6,424 bases of DNA from NCBI GenBank assembly GCA_003448835.1, contig DLXM01000301.1:1-6424 (forward strand). The letters are read 5' to 3'. Source of the stretch: Bacteroidota bacterium. GTDB lineage: Bacteria; Bacteroidota; Rhodothermia; Balneolales; HLUCCA01. The notes below the pieces were generated by a model, which ran no database searches, was not told the origin of the DNA, and saw nothing but the letters and a program-made list of their open reading frames with translations. Within the stretch, counting starts at the first letter, position 1. Each line of letters begins with the position of its first letter. Positions 1 to 6,204 of this stretch are shown one piece after another. A program made the translations under genes and the position numbers.

Positions 1-2
1 TT

Positions 3-380
3 CGGGATGCCGTTGAATATTATGTAAACTATCTATCGAGTGAAAATAAAGAAGTACTTGAATTAATTAAGTGGATTATAATCACCAAAATTGATAAAGT
101 TCAGACTGAGTACAATGACGGGAAGATGATCATTTTTACACATCTCACTAAAATTAGTTCTTCATTAAATTGTTATCTGTGCAGGGATGAGGACGATAAT
201 GAATATGTCGTTTATAACATCTTGCAAGGTAAAGACGAGTCGATGTTGGAGGCCATAAACAATTATGCCCATAAATTGTATTCAGTATGGCGAAATCTGG
301 AAGAGTCCGAAAAGAAAGAGTTTTTAGTCGATTTGCAGATGAATTATGTGTACTTCAGCATGAAAACAGACCTTATTTAA
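3..380 (+). CDS. Hypothetical protein, 5'-truncated by the window edge
   Basis: The reading frame is open from the first complete codon at position 3 to the TAA at 378-380, giving 125 visible residues. The ATG at 126 is therefore probably internal, and the true start lies outside the window. The visible C-terminal part is polar and charged, rich in Glu, Lys, Asp, Asn and Tyr, with predicted helices such as one around 'SSENKEVLELIKW' and another around 'EESEKKEFLVDL'. There is no signal peptide, membrane span or motif that I recognise. It looks like a soluble cytoplasmic protein. It is the only plus-strand gene and converges on the minus-strand set, so it probably does not belong to the biosynthetic locus. 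No plus-strand terminator with a U-tract follows directly. I do not know its function. Confidence 0.7.
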   Translation, partial: RDAVEYYVNYLSSENKEVLELIKWIIITKIDKVQTEYNDGKMIIFTHLTKISSSLNCYLCRDEDDNEYVVYNILQGKDESMLEAINNYAHKLYSVWRNLEESEKKEFLVDLQMNYVYFSMKTDLI

Positions 381-440
381 ATGCTGAAGTTGCATTCGAA
401 TCCATTACGACAGGGTTATTGCCTGCCCATTTTTAACAGC

Positions 441-475
441 AAAAAAAAGCACTTCCTATCGAAATAAGAAGTGCT
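441..475 (-). terminator. Intrinsic terminator downstream of the DUF481-like gene
   Basis: Perfect 8-bp arms, AGCACTTC (448-455) and GAAGTGCT (468-475), enclose a loop that can add a short TAT/ATA pairing. Read on the minus strand, the hairpin is followed by eight T residues (complement of 441-448), the standard rho-independent layout. On the plus strand the hairpin is followed by A residues, so it would not terminate the converging gene. It lies about 85 nt past the stop of the 559-1395 gene. Confidence 0.88.
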
Positions 476-505
476 CAAAAAAAAAGTGTTGAAATCGACT
501 AATGA

Positions 506-532
506 ATTACGACGGACTGTAAACGTCGTAGT
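506..532. other. Second hairpin in the convergent intergenic region
   Basis: ATTACGACG (506-514) pairs with CGTCGTAGT (524-532) across a 9-nt loop; the pairing uses one G-U wobble in the plus-strand RNA. On the plus strand it is followed only by a short 'CAATTTTAA', and on the minus strand by no T-tract. It could be a weak terminator for the plus-strand gene or a 3' stabilising structure for the 559-1395 transcript. Function not established. Confidence 0.4.
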
Positions 533-558
533 CAATTTTAACGTATGTTTTTAAACGA

Positions 559-1395
559 TCAGATATTTACACGAACACCAATTGTTATTGAAGTGTTCAT
601 TCTCGTAGTAAAAAGAGCTAATTCCGGGATTAAAGGTTCTTTTTCATACTTGGCTTGATATGCTACAAGTCCAGAGACTCTCGGGGATAGCATATATTGA
701 GCTTTAAGCTGGAAATCAGTTCTGTAAGATTTATGATCATCCAGTTCTTGAATGAACGTTAAACTTTCAGTCAATTGAACTCTTGGAATCACTTTTACAA
801 CATAAGTTTGCTGAGCATATATTATAAACTTTTCTTGCTCATCAATTGGCAAACCTGCAGGTAACTCAGTTGATCTTAAAGTTTGATAACCTGCTGCAAT
901 AAAGAAGAGCTTACCCAGCGTTTTATGTCCCATATTATTATAGATTAAACCGGTATAGTACACGGTTCTATGATCCAGATATTGACTATCATCACTTTCG
1001 CGCAAAATTCCGGTTTCGGACTGAAACGCTGGAGTTATATCATAAATCATTTTAAGGTTTGCTGAATTCGAATGGTGCCGAGTTACCGGGCCCTCCTGTA
1101 CTTGCATTTTTTGGAAGTTGATGGCCCCCAAAAATTCAAATAATAATCGTCCGTTTCGAACAAATATTTTGGGTGCCCCTTTATGCATTGTCATATCCAC
1201 GTTACCAGTGGAATGATAGAACGTATAATCACCTTCAGCATGAAAATGTGTTCCGGGAGGAAGGCTATCCAGTTTTAGACTGTTTATCATCCACCAATTT
1301 GGTGGTTTTTGTTGTGCCTGAGCGCTATCGAGAGCAACAAAAACACAAACAATGATTAAAAAAACAGGTAGTACCTTGTTCTTCAAAGTTTTCAT
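559..1395 (-). CDS. Putative outer-membrane beta-barrel protein, DUF481-like
   Basis: The protein has 278 residues. Residues 1-28 form a Sec signal peptide: MKTLKNK basic start, a hydrophobic core around residues 9-21, and a likely cleavage after AQA. The mature part is dominated by alternating polar/hydrophobic strands with many aromatic residues and no helix-rich core. The segments around 145-170 (YYTGLIYNN...FFIAAGY), 195-218 and 224-278 resemble the DUF481 family of small outer-membrane barrels (the E. coli YdiY type). The last strand ends in ...TIGVRVNI rather than the usual terminal Phe/Trp, which slightly weakens the barrel call. Family members have no settled function. The ATG at 1395 is chosen because the signal peptide starts there. 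No SD is visible. The gene sits 78 nt after the upstream DUF697 gene, with an intrinsic terminator between them, so it is probably its own transcription unit or expressed by read-through. It has its own terminator downstream. Link to the biosynthetic genes is uncertain. Confidence 0.7.
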   Translation of the reverse strand: MKTLKNKVLPVFLIIVCVFVALDSAQAQQKPPNWWMINSLKLDSLPPGTHFHAEGDYTFYHSTGNVDMTMHKGAPKIFVRNGRLLFEFLGAINFQKMQVQEGPVTRHHSNSANLKMIYDITPAFQSETGILRESDDSQYLDHRTVYYTGLIYNNMGHKTLGKLFFIAAGYQTLRSTELPAGLPIDEQEKFIIYAQQTYVVKVIPRVQLTESLTFIQELDDHKSYRTDFQLKAQYMLSPRVSGLVAYQAKYEKEPLIPELALFTTRMNTSITIGVRVNI

Positions 1396-1423
1396 ACAAC
1401 TAAGATTTAGATTAAGAGAAAGA

Positions 1424-1459
1424 TTTTAAAAACGAGCACATACCTTTGTACGTGCTCGT
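1424..1459 (-). terminator. Strong intrinsic terminator after the left DUF697 gene
   Basis: In the minus-strand RNA the arms 1448-1459 and 1432-1443 form a stem of about 12 bp with one G-U wobble and a 4-nt AAAG loop. A run of U residues (complement of 1428-1432) follows. On the plus strand the wobble becomes an A-C mismatch, so the hairpin is optimised for minus-strand RNA. It begins about 15 nt past the stop of the 1474-2001 gene and ends only about 30 nt before the ATG of the next gene. Confidence 0.85.
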
Positions 1460-1473
1460 GAAAAACTAATTTA

Positions 1474-2001
1474 CTAGTCGGTTGTCGTATTTTCAACTTC
1501 AACTTTTAGATCTTTAGCGGCTTTTTCGCCTCTTTTGAACATCAATTTGAAGCTTTCTTTGAATTTTTCACCATCCAGATCGAGGAAAGTCCCACCTTGT
1601 TCGAAATGATTAATGAATACATTCGAAAGTGCATACGCTGATGCAGATGCAAAGAATGGCATAGTAACGGTACCTAAAAGGGTTCCGATAACTGGAAGTG
1701 CTTTAATTGAACTTCCAATAGTACCTTGAGCAAAAGTACTTGCAGTAACACCAGAAAGTGCAGCAGAAATTGTGTTTTTTGCTTTATGCTCGGAGAAATT
1801 TACACCGTACACTTCAGAAATTTCTGCGACCATTTTCATTTGTACACCAACAATAGTTGCCAGGTCAATAATTGGAAACGGAATAAGACCCGCTCCAGCT
1901 GACCATAACATGTATCGTCTGGTGATTTTCATTGCTTTTTCGGAATTAGAACTCACGACTGAACCTCCTGTTGTTTTTGCTTTACTTTTCGACGTTGCCA
2001 T
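1474..2001 (-). CDS. DUF697/YcjF-like hydrophobic protein, copy A
   Basis: The protein has 175 residues. It has a polar Lys/Ser/Thr-rich N-terminus (1-28) and a Gly/Pro/Ala-rich hydrophobic core with membrane-compatible segments near 33-56, 77-96 and 101-130. The C-terminal tail is charged. The signature 'GAGLIPFPIIDLATIVGVQ' (36-54) with 'MVAEISEVYGV' after it is characteristic of the DUF697 family, which in Proteobacteria forms the membrane part of YcjF and is often paired with a GTPase. Here the domain stands alone, and no GTPase is in the window. It is a paralogue of the protein at 4851-5372: both share the GAGxGxIPxP motif, a PxxG turn before the third hydrophobic segment, and 'HFExGG' near residue 132-137. 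The start is the ATG at 2001, with no SD. The transcript ends at the terminator 1424-1459. Biochemical role unknown; an inner-membrane or membrane-associated location is inferred. Confidence 0.75.
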   Translation of the reverse strand: MATSKSKAKTTGGSVVSSNSEKAMKITRRYMLWSAGAGLIPFPIIDLATIVGVQMKMVAEISEVYGVNFSEHKAKNTISAALSGVTASTFAQGTIGSSIKALPVIGTLLGTVTMPFFASASAYALSNVFINHFEQGGTFLDLDGEKFKESFKLMFKRGEKAAKDLKVEVENTTTD

Positions 2002-2043
2002 AACTTATATGATTTGTGGTTTGAGATTGTGATAAACTTAAAC

Positions 2044-2074
2044 CGCCGACTATTCGGGAATAAACGAATTGGCG
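2044..2074 (-). other. Imperfect hairpin between the small membrane gene and DUF697 copy A
   Basis: CGCC (2044-2047) and ATTCG (2052-2056) pair with GGCG (2071-2074) and CGAAT (2065-2069), leaving an asymmetric internal loop. On the minus strand it is followed by 'GTTTAAGTTTATC', which is too poor in T for a convincing terminator. It may be a weak terminator for the 2089-2256 gene or a 5'-leader structure for the DUF697 gene. Confidence 0.3.
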
Positions 2075-2088
2075 ATTGTTAGAAGTAT

Positions 2089-2256
2089 TTATGTTCCTGT
2101 ATCGGTCTTTTTTGTAATTAGTAGTACAAAAAATACAATAAGAGGTGTTATCAGAATTGATCCGACAAATGATCCAAGAAATCCAAATCTCCGATCACTA
2201 CCGTAAATTCCGACAATTAAGCATGCTACAAAATATGCGATGTATCCAAGGATCAT
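2089..2256 (-). CDS. Small (55-residue) two-segment membrane protein
   Basis: Reading the minus strand from the ATG at 2254-2256 gives an uninterrupted 55-codon frame ending in TAA at 2089-2091. The protein has a hydrophobic N-terminal segment (MILGYIAYFVACLIVGIYG, residues 1-19), a short basic turn (SDRR, 20-23), a Gly/Phe-rich stretch and a second hydrophobic segment (about 33-48). It ends in the polar tail KKTDTGT. This layout, with a charged loop followed by GFxGSxxxSxxxTPL, matches a class of short uncharacterised membrane proteins common in Bacteroidota. An in-frame TAA lies four codons upstream, so this ATG is the first usable start. There is no SD. It lies 87 nt upstream of the DUF697 gene on the same strand. 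The function is unknown. I call it real because of its composition, clean hydropathy pattern and placement in an otherwise unexplained gap. Confidence 0.72.
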   Translation of the reverse strand: MILGYIAYFVACLIVGIYGSDRRFGFLGSFVGSILITPLIVFFVLLITKKTDTGT

Positions 2257-2309
2257 AACGACTATTTATGTGATTAATTGAATGTCTTCAAGTATTTACA
2301 ACAATTTTA

Positions 2310-2358
2310 TTTTAACCAGGTTAATTTGACCTAACAGAATTAATTTAATTTTGACCAG
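2310..2358. repeat. Cluster of TTT(T)RACC direct repeats with an embedded near-palindrome
   Basis: Three copies of TTT(T)(A/G)ACC occur at 2310-2317, 2325-2331 and 2349-2356. The last two belong to a longer near-identical pair, TTAATTTGACC (2321-2331) and TTAATTTTGACC (2345-2356). The 15-bp stretch 2318-2332 (AGGTTAATTTGACCT) is a palindrome with a single mismatch. The cluster lies 54-102 nt upstream of the small membrane gene on the minus strand, in the gene-free 2257-2497 region, and could be an operator. No regulator is identified. The rest of that 241-bp gap holds no gene or terminator that I can support. Confidence 0.35.
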
Positions 2359-2497
2359 TAAACACGCCCTAGAATATATGGTGAAGTCGGGTGGTACACA
2401 ACAACAAATATGGGAAAAAGTTGTGTTTAATGCATGATTTTCAAGTTTTTTTTAAATAAAGATATGTCGACAATCCCATTTAGTAGTTACATAATTG

Positions 2498-3223
2498 CTA
2501 TATGTATATCAAAATATCCTTTACTATATCACTTGGCGGAATTGTACATATCGATCTTATTATAGGATTACACCAAGCCAGAGAATACATCTCATTCTCC
2601 CAATTTATGACTTCGGTATTGCCATAAAATACAATATCATGATTGCAGGTCCACAGTTTCTCATCCACCTGATCATAAATAATTTCAATATGACGTGGAT
2701 CTGTAGATAGTCCTGATCCCTTGGCTTTAACTACACTTTCTTTCGCTGTCCAAAGATCTAAAAATAGTTCGTGTTCTGATAATCCCGTTTGCTGACATTT
2801 CAGTTTCAACCACGTTAATTCTTTTTCGGTACATAATGATCTATAATCATAAAGCTCCTTGCCACTGTGTAACTCGATATCAATGCCACACTGATTCAGC
2901 CCGACCATTACTGCAATCATCTCTCCGGAATGACTCCAATTAAACCTGATATCAATCCCGCTTACATAAGGCTTGCCAAATTCGTTAACATCGAGAACTA
3001 ATTTTTTCGAAGTCTCAAATCCTTTGTATTTAAGTAGCCCATACAAATATAATCGTGCAGCAAGATATCGATCCCGATCAGCATCATGTACGAATCGATT
3101 CGATTTGGCAATGTCTTTTTCATGCAGGATGTCAGTTATTCTATCCCGGGATACATGCTCCATAACCCATTTATATGGCAAAACAAATATTTGTGTCATG
3201 CGGTGTATCCCGACATAGAACAT
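2498..3223 (-). CDS. Sfp-type 4'-phosphopantetheinyl transferase
   Basis: This enzyme transfers the 4'-phosphopantetheine arm of coenzyme A to the conserved serine of carrier-protein domains, converting apo to holo carriers in NRPS/PKS assembly lines; it is cytoplasmic. At 241 residues it has the usual pseudodimeric Sfp length. Motifs in order: RYLAARLYL (52-60), GKPYV (83-87), FNWSHSGE (94-101), CGIDIE (112-117) and WTAKESVVKAKGSGLS (158-173). By analogy with Sfp, Asp115, Glu117 and Glu162 would bind Mg2+, and His98 would contact CoA. All key residues are present. The annotated start at 3223 is 7 nt after the stop of the T9SS protein gene, suggesting co-transcription and possibly coupled translation. 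The ATG eight codons on (3197-3199, MTQIFVLPYK) matches typical family N-termini and may be the true start. Its place near the thioesterases supports a role in activating that assembly line. No terminator is seen downstream. Confidence 0.93.
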   Translation of the reverse strand: MFYVGIHRMTQIFVLPYKWVMEHVSRDRITDILHEKDIAKSNRFVHDADRDRYLAARLYLYGLLKYKGFETSKKLVLDVNEFGKPYVSGIDIRFNWSHSGEMIAVMVGLNQCGIDIELHSGKELYDYRSLCTEKELTWLKLKCQQTGLSEHELFLDLWTAKESVVKAKGSGLSTDPRHIEIIYDQVDEKLWTCNHDIVFYGNTEVINWENEMYSLAWCNPIIRSICTIPPSDIVKDILIYI

Positions 3224-3230
3224 GTTGAAG

Positions 3231-4760
3231 CTATTTTATCAACATCATTTTATTAGTTTGAGAGAATTGACTGCCGGTTAAACGGTATAAATAAATTCCG
3301 TTGGCTAAGTTACCAGCATCAAATTTAATGTTATGGGTCCCGGCAGACATCGTCCCATTAACCAATGATGTAACAACTCTCCCCGTAAGATCAAAAACTT
3401 CTAATTGGATGTAGTCCGACTCGGGAAGTGAGAACGAAATGTTAGTTGATGGATTAAATGGATTCGGGTAGTTTTCAAATAACTCAAATGTTAACGGAAC
3501 GTCAGACGTTTCAGGTGTAGAAACTGTAGTTACATCAAAGCCATCCAGATATCGCATTAAATTTAAGATGAACATCCAGTTGTGCGCTGCATTAGGATTA
3601 TTTATTCCCATTTGAGTTACACCATCACTTGCGATTTGAGCAGTGAACATACCTGCTTCACCAAAGAAAGCTACTTTCCCACTACCCACTTCTGCAATTG
3701 CCGCCTGTAATTTTTCATCCGACTCTACAACCGGGACAATAAAAGCCGGTATGTGGCCAGTAGTCAACAATGATGTGAGAGTATTCATATCGGAGACATT
3801 TGCAGTTGGTCCAAAGTAAGCATCCTGAGCTTCGGTCATTACGGTATAAGTTCCATCTCCCAATATAAATAAAGGATGAAAATCCTCTTCTTCAATATCA
3901 GCAGTTGGAGACCAATCGAAACTTTGCCCTGTGAATGTAGTTACAAATGGAGTTGGTTCTCCAGGATAGGAATATGCACCATTAGCCATTAATTCATGAT
4001 GAATTATTGTTCCATCACCTGACTGAAATCCAGTTTCGGCACCAGGATCTGGTGAATTCCAGAAACTTAATGAGTTGACTTCAGCACCCAGATTAATGAA
4101 CAATGCACCAGCCTGAGACATAATTTGTCCTAAAACGGCATTATCAGATGGATCAGCTCTACCAGCGACTACTTCAATAATAATTGGTAATTGAAAAAAG
4201 CGTTCTTCCAATTCATTGTAATATTCGGGATCGAAATTGTAGCCGTTATCAACTTGAAATCCAAATCGGGATGCCAAAGCATCTACGGCACCCGGGAATG
4301 GAAAGTGGTCTGCAATTAGTAGTAGTGAGCCACCTGCGTTCACCCAATCAACTAAAGCGTCGATTTCGTCATCAGTAAATGCACTTTCCACAGGGGTTAC
4401 CCAGTTCGCTTCCGGGGTATTGGAATCGTTTACCGGATTTGCAATGACCAGGATTTTTACACCGGCCAGATTTTCAGGAGTGAATTTTTCGTTAAATCCG
4501 GCCACATTAAATCCGTCATTTCTTACCAAATTAGAAAAAGGTGTAAATCTTCCATCATAGGTATGAAAGTTGTTATGTGCAGCATCCACATAGATCGTAG
4601 TTCCGGTATTTGCCGGTCTCATAGGTGTTGGAGCAACGTAATTCTCATCATATGACTGATTATCATACAATTCGAGTCGGGTTGGTGCTTTATCTTGAGC
4701 AATGACAGTTGTAGTAGCAATAAAAATTGCTGCAATGAACAGGAATAACTTTGTTTTCAT
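3231..4760 (-). CDS. T9SS-exported protein with DUF4350/GATase1-like domain
   Basis: The protein has 509 residues. Residues 1-21 are a Sec signal peptide, with cleavage near VIA-Q. Residues about 55-405 resemble the DUF4350/class I glutamine-amidotransferase-like fold. 'IYVDAAHNNFHTYDG' (56-70) is followed by KILVIANPV (102-110), then FTDDEIDALVDWVNAGGSLLLIADH (128-152) and KVAFFGEAG (362-370), the usual beta-strand pattern of that fold. I see no Cys-His-Glu amidotransferase triad, so it is probably not an amidotransferase and may bind a ligand or be structural. Residues about 424-509 are a type A T9SS sorting domain: ENYPNPFNPST, then VFDLTGRVV and a terminal GIYLYRLTG...KMMLIK. The protein is thus expected at the cell surface or in the medium. 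It sits 7 nt upstream of the PPTase gene, the likely same transcript. The start is the ATG at 4760, supported by the signal peptide; no SD. Substrate unknown. Confidence 0.85.
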   Translation of the reverse strand: MKTKLFLFIAAIFIATTTVIAQDKAPTRLELYDNQSYDENYVAPTPMRPANTGTTIYVDAAHNNFHTYDGRFTPFSNLVRNDGFNVAGFNEKFTPENLAGVKILVIANPVNDSNTPEANWVTPVESAFTDDEIDALVDWVNAGGSLLLIADHFPFPGAVDALASRFGFQVDNGYNFDPEYYNELEERFFQLPIIIEVVAGRADPSDNAVLGQIMSQAGALFINLGAEVNSLSFWNSPDPGAETGFQSGDGTIIHHELMANGAYSYPGEPTPFVTTFTGQSFDWSPTADIEEEDFHPLFILGDGTYTVMTEAQDAYFGPTANVSDMNTLTSLLTTGHIPAFIVPVVESDEKLQAAIAEVGSGKVAFFGEAGMFTAQIASDGVTQMGINNPNAAHNWMFILNLMRYLDGFDVTTVSTPETSDVPLTFELFENYPNPFNPSTNISFSLPESDYIQLEVFDLTGRVVTSLVNGTMSAGTHNIKFDAGNLANGIYLYRLTGSQFSQTNKMMLIK

Positions 4761-4850
4761 AGGATTAAACGACTATTTGTGGTTGTGGATGGCGATTTAA
4801 ATTAGATATTTACTAAATCTAAAACTATATCTTAATAAAGTGTTCGAATT

Positions 4851-5372
4851 TTAGGTTGCCTGTGCAACCATTTCAGGAATAATTTCTTTGCCTTCTTTAG
4901 ATTTTTCTTTAAAAATCTTTCGTAAAAATGAGTTGTCTTTGCTAAGTGTTAATCCGCCGGACTCAAAATGTTGCTGGAAGATTTTTCCAACCGCATACAC
5001 GGAAATTGCACCGGTAATCGAATAAATACTGGCTGATAACATTTGTCCAACTAATGGAACTGATGAGACGGCTGAACGAGATTTTAACGCAAGATAAACG
5101 GGTCCAATACTTCCAACAAGTGAAATAAATGCTTTCACTAACGCCAGTTTGGTAGGAAATCCGAACTTATAGTTCCTGGCTAAATCATCTATCATCGCAA
5201 TCTCCAAAACAGCCACACCTACCGAATTGACCATAGGAGAAGGTATTACACCTACACCAGCTCCAATAAGTGTATATTTTTTGATGATTTCATTACCGTC
5301 ATCAATCATCTTCTGACTAACGACAGGAGGTTTAACGACTTTCGATTCTGTTGTTTTTTTTCGTTCGCTCAC
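4851..5372 (-). CDS. DUF697/YcjF-like hydrophobic protein, copy B
   Basis: The protein has 173 residues and is a paralogue of the protein at 1474-2001. It has a Lys-rich polar N-terminus (1-32) and hydrophobic segments near 35-62, 78-97 and 103-132. The matching signatures are GAGVGVIPSP (37-46), SVPLVGQ (104-110) and QQHFESGG (133-140), followed by a strongly charged tail (KEKSKEGKE). The DUF697 family is membrane-associated and often linked to GTPases; no GTPase is seen here and the role is unknown. The start is GTG at 5370-5372. An AGGA at 5380-5383 lies 7 nt upstream, one of the few SD-like sites in the window, and an in-frame stop further upstream excludes a longer protein. The gap of 84 nt after the type II thioesterase contains a promoter-like element, so the gene may have its own transcript besides read-through from the biosynthetic operon. 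The next gene follows after 90 nt with no clear terminator. Confidence 0.75.
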   Translation of the reverse strand: MSERKKTTESKVVKPPVVSQKMIDDGNEIIKKYTLIGAGVGVIPSPMVNSVGVAVLEIAMIDDLARNYKFGFPTKLALVKAFISLVGSIGPVYLALKSRSAVSSVPLVGQMLSASIYSITGAISVYAVGKIFQQHFESGGLTLSKDNSFLRKIFKEKSKEGKEIIPEMVAQAT

Positions 5373-5379
5373 GGCTACA

Positions 5380-5383
5380 TCCT
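5380..5383 (-). promoter_or_regulatory. SD-like AGGA supporting a GTG start
   Basis: The minus strand reads AGGA, then 7 nt, then the GTG start at 5370-5372 of DUF697 copy B. An ATG overlapping this site (5378-5380) is followed at once by TAG, so it cannot start the gene. It would be a start-stop pair if used at all. Confidence 0.5.
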
Positions 5384-5397
5384 GTTACTTAATTCTA

Positions 5398-5427
5398 CAA
5401 TATTACATCAATTAGATAAACTTGCAA
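5398..5427 (-). promoter_or_regulatory. Bacteroidota-type promoter candidate for DUF697 copy B
   Basis: The minus strand has TTG (complement of 5425-5427), a 19-nt spacer and TAATATTG (complement of 5398-5405). This is one mismatch from the Bacteroidota -7 element TAnnTTTG, with the expected spacing. A transcription start about 7 nt further on would leave a leader of roughly 20 nt before the GTG. AT-rich sequence makes chance matches possible. Confidence 0.4.
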
Positions 5428-5456
5428 CTACATTATGATTAGATATGTTAGTTTTA

Positions 5457-6164
5457 TCAAATTAACTTTGATCTAATTTGCTCAGCTACTTTTTCTAACT
5501 CGTCAAAAATTCCAAAATGTCCGCCTGCGACGGGGACAAATTCTACCGGAAATTCACTCTCTATTTGCCACGGCATGATTCCGGATACCGGTGTTTCGAC
5601 ATCATTTATACCGTATAGAACGGTCATGTTTACTGGCAATGGAATTGAAATCGGTTCATAAACATAAAGCTCTAGCGCCTGGATATCTGCCCGAATTATG
5701 GGTTCAAAGTAGTTCATGAGCTCTTCGTGTTCCTTTAATTCCGGTGGAAGCGCCCCTAAACCATCGATATATTCCCAGAAAATTTCGGATGAAGCCGTAT
5801 GTTTTGGCTGATCAACCGATAAATCAATTTTAGGCACTGCTGGTGCTCCGTGTCCACTGCAAAATAAATGTGCAGGTAATGGAAGTCCTGCTTGATGGAT
5901 CTTCTTTGTAACCAGATATGCGATCAATGAACCCATACTATGTCCAAAAATAGCGTAATCGTTACCGGATTCAATTTCAGGAAGCATAATTTCGAACAGA
6001 TTATCTGCTATCAGATTGATATCGGTAATGAGTTTTTCTTTGACCCTTTTACCACGCCCCGGAGGTTCCAATGCCTTTAACTCAATTGAGGGATTCAACA
6101 GAGTTTTGAGATTTCGATAGACTAATGAGTGTCCACCGGCATAGGGAATCGCAAATAGTGTCAT
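5457..6164 (-). CDS. Type II (editing) thioesterase of an NRPS/PKS
   Basis: This alpha/beta hydrolase hydrolyses aberrant or stalled acyl groups from phosphopantetheine arms of carrier domains, and so restores blocked assembly lines. At 235 residues it matches the GrsT/SrfAD family. Visible marks are the N-terminal IPYAGGHSLVYRNL (6-19), PPGRGKR (34-40), the nucleophile elbow GHSMG with Ser76, the lid-region DGLGALPPEL (134-143), and YFEPIIRADIQALELYVY (152-169). Asp188 lies in YGINDVETP and His216 in GGHFGIF. The Ser76-Asp188-His216 triad is complete, so it should be active. There is no signal peptide, so it is cytoplasmic. The ATG at 6164 begins directly with the family's first beta strand. 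It lies 40 nt downstream of the truncated thioesterase-domain gene with no terminator between, so the two are very probably one operon. Confidence 0.94.
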   Translation of the reverse strand: MTLFAIPYAGGHSLVYRNLKTLLNPSIELKALEPPGRGKRVKEKLITDINLIADNLFEIMLPEIESGNDYAIFGHSMGSLIAYLVTKKIHQAGLPLPAHLFCSGHGAPAVPKIDLSVDQPKHTASSEIFWEYIDGLGALPPELKEHEELMNYFEPIIRADIQALELYVYEPISIPLPVNMTVLYGINDVETPVSGIMPWQIESEFPVEFVPVAGGHFGIFDELEKVAEQIRSKLI

Positions 6165-6204
6165 TATTTAAAGAAAATGTTATGTAAAGGGTTATAAATA
6201 CGAT

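Noticed and set aside
1173..1355. Plus-strand open frame inside the DUF481-like gene
   Set aside because: It is a shadow frame antisense to a gene with a clear signal peptide and barrel pattern; it has no motif of its own.
2327..2416. Short plus-strand open stretch ending in residues like HALEYMVKSGGTQQQIWEKVVFNA
   Set aside because: It looks faintly protein-like and its end recalls part of acyl-CoA ligases, but the only ATG gives 19 codons, the stretch is bounded by stops, and it overlaps the repeat cluster. Too short to call a gene or a pseudogene.
2397..2433. ACACAAC...GTTGTGT inverted repeat downstream of the PPTase gene
   Set aside because: The 7-bp arms span a long loop and no T-tract follows on the minus strand, so it is not a convincing terminator for the PPTase transcript.
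2973..3218. Plus-strand open frame inside the PPTase gene
   Set aside because: It is antisense to a gene with all PPTase motifs; an overlapping coding function has no support.
4184..4378. Plus-strand open frame inside the T9SS protein gene
   Set aside because: It is antisense to the well-supported 509-residue protein, and its composition is not protein-like.
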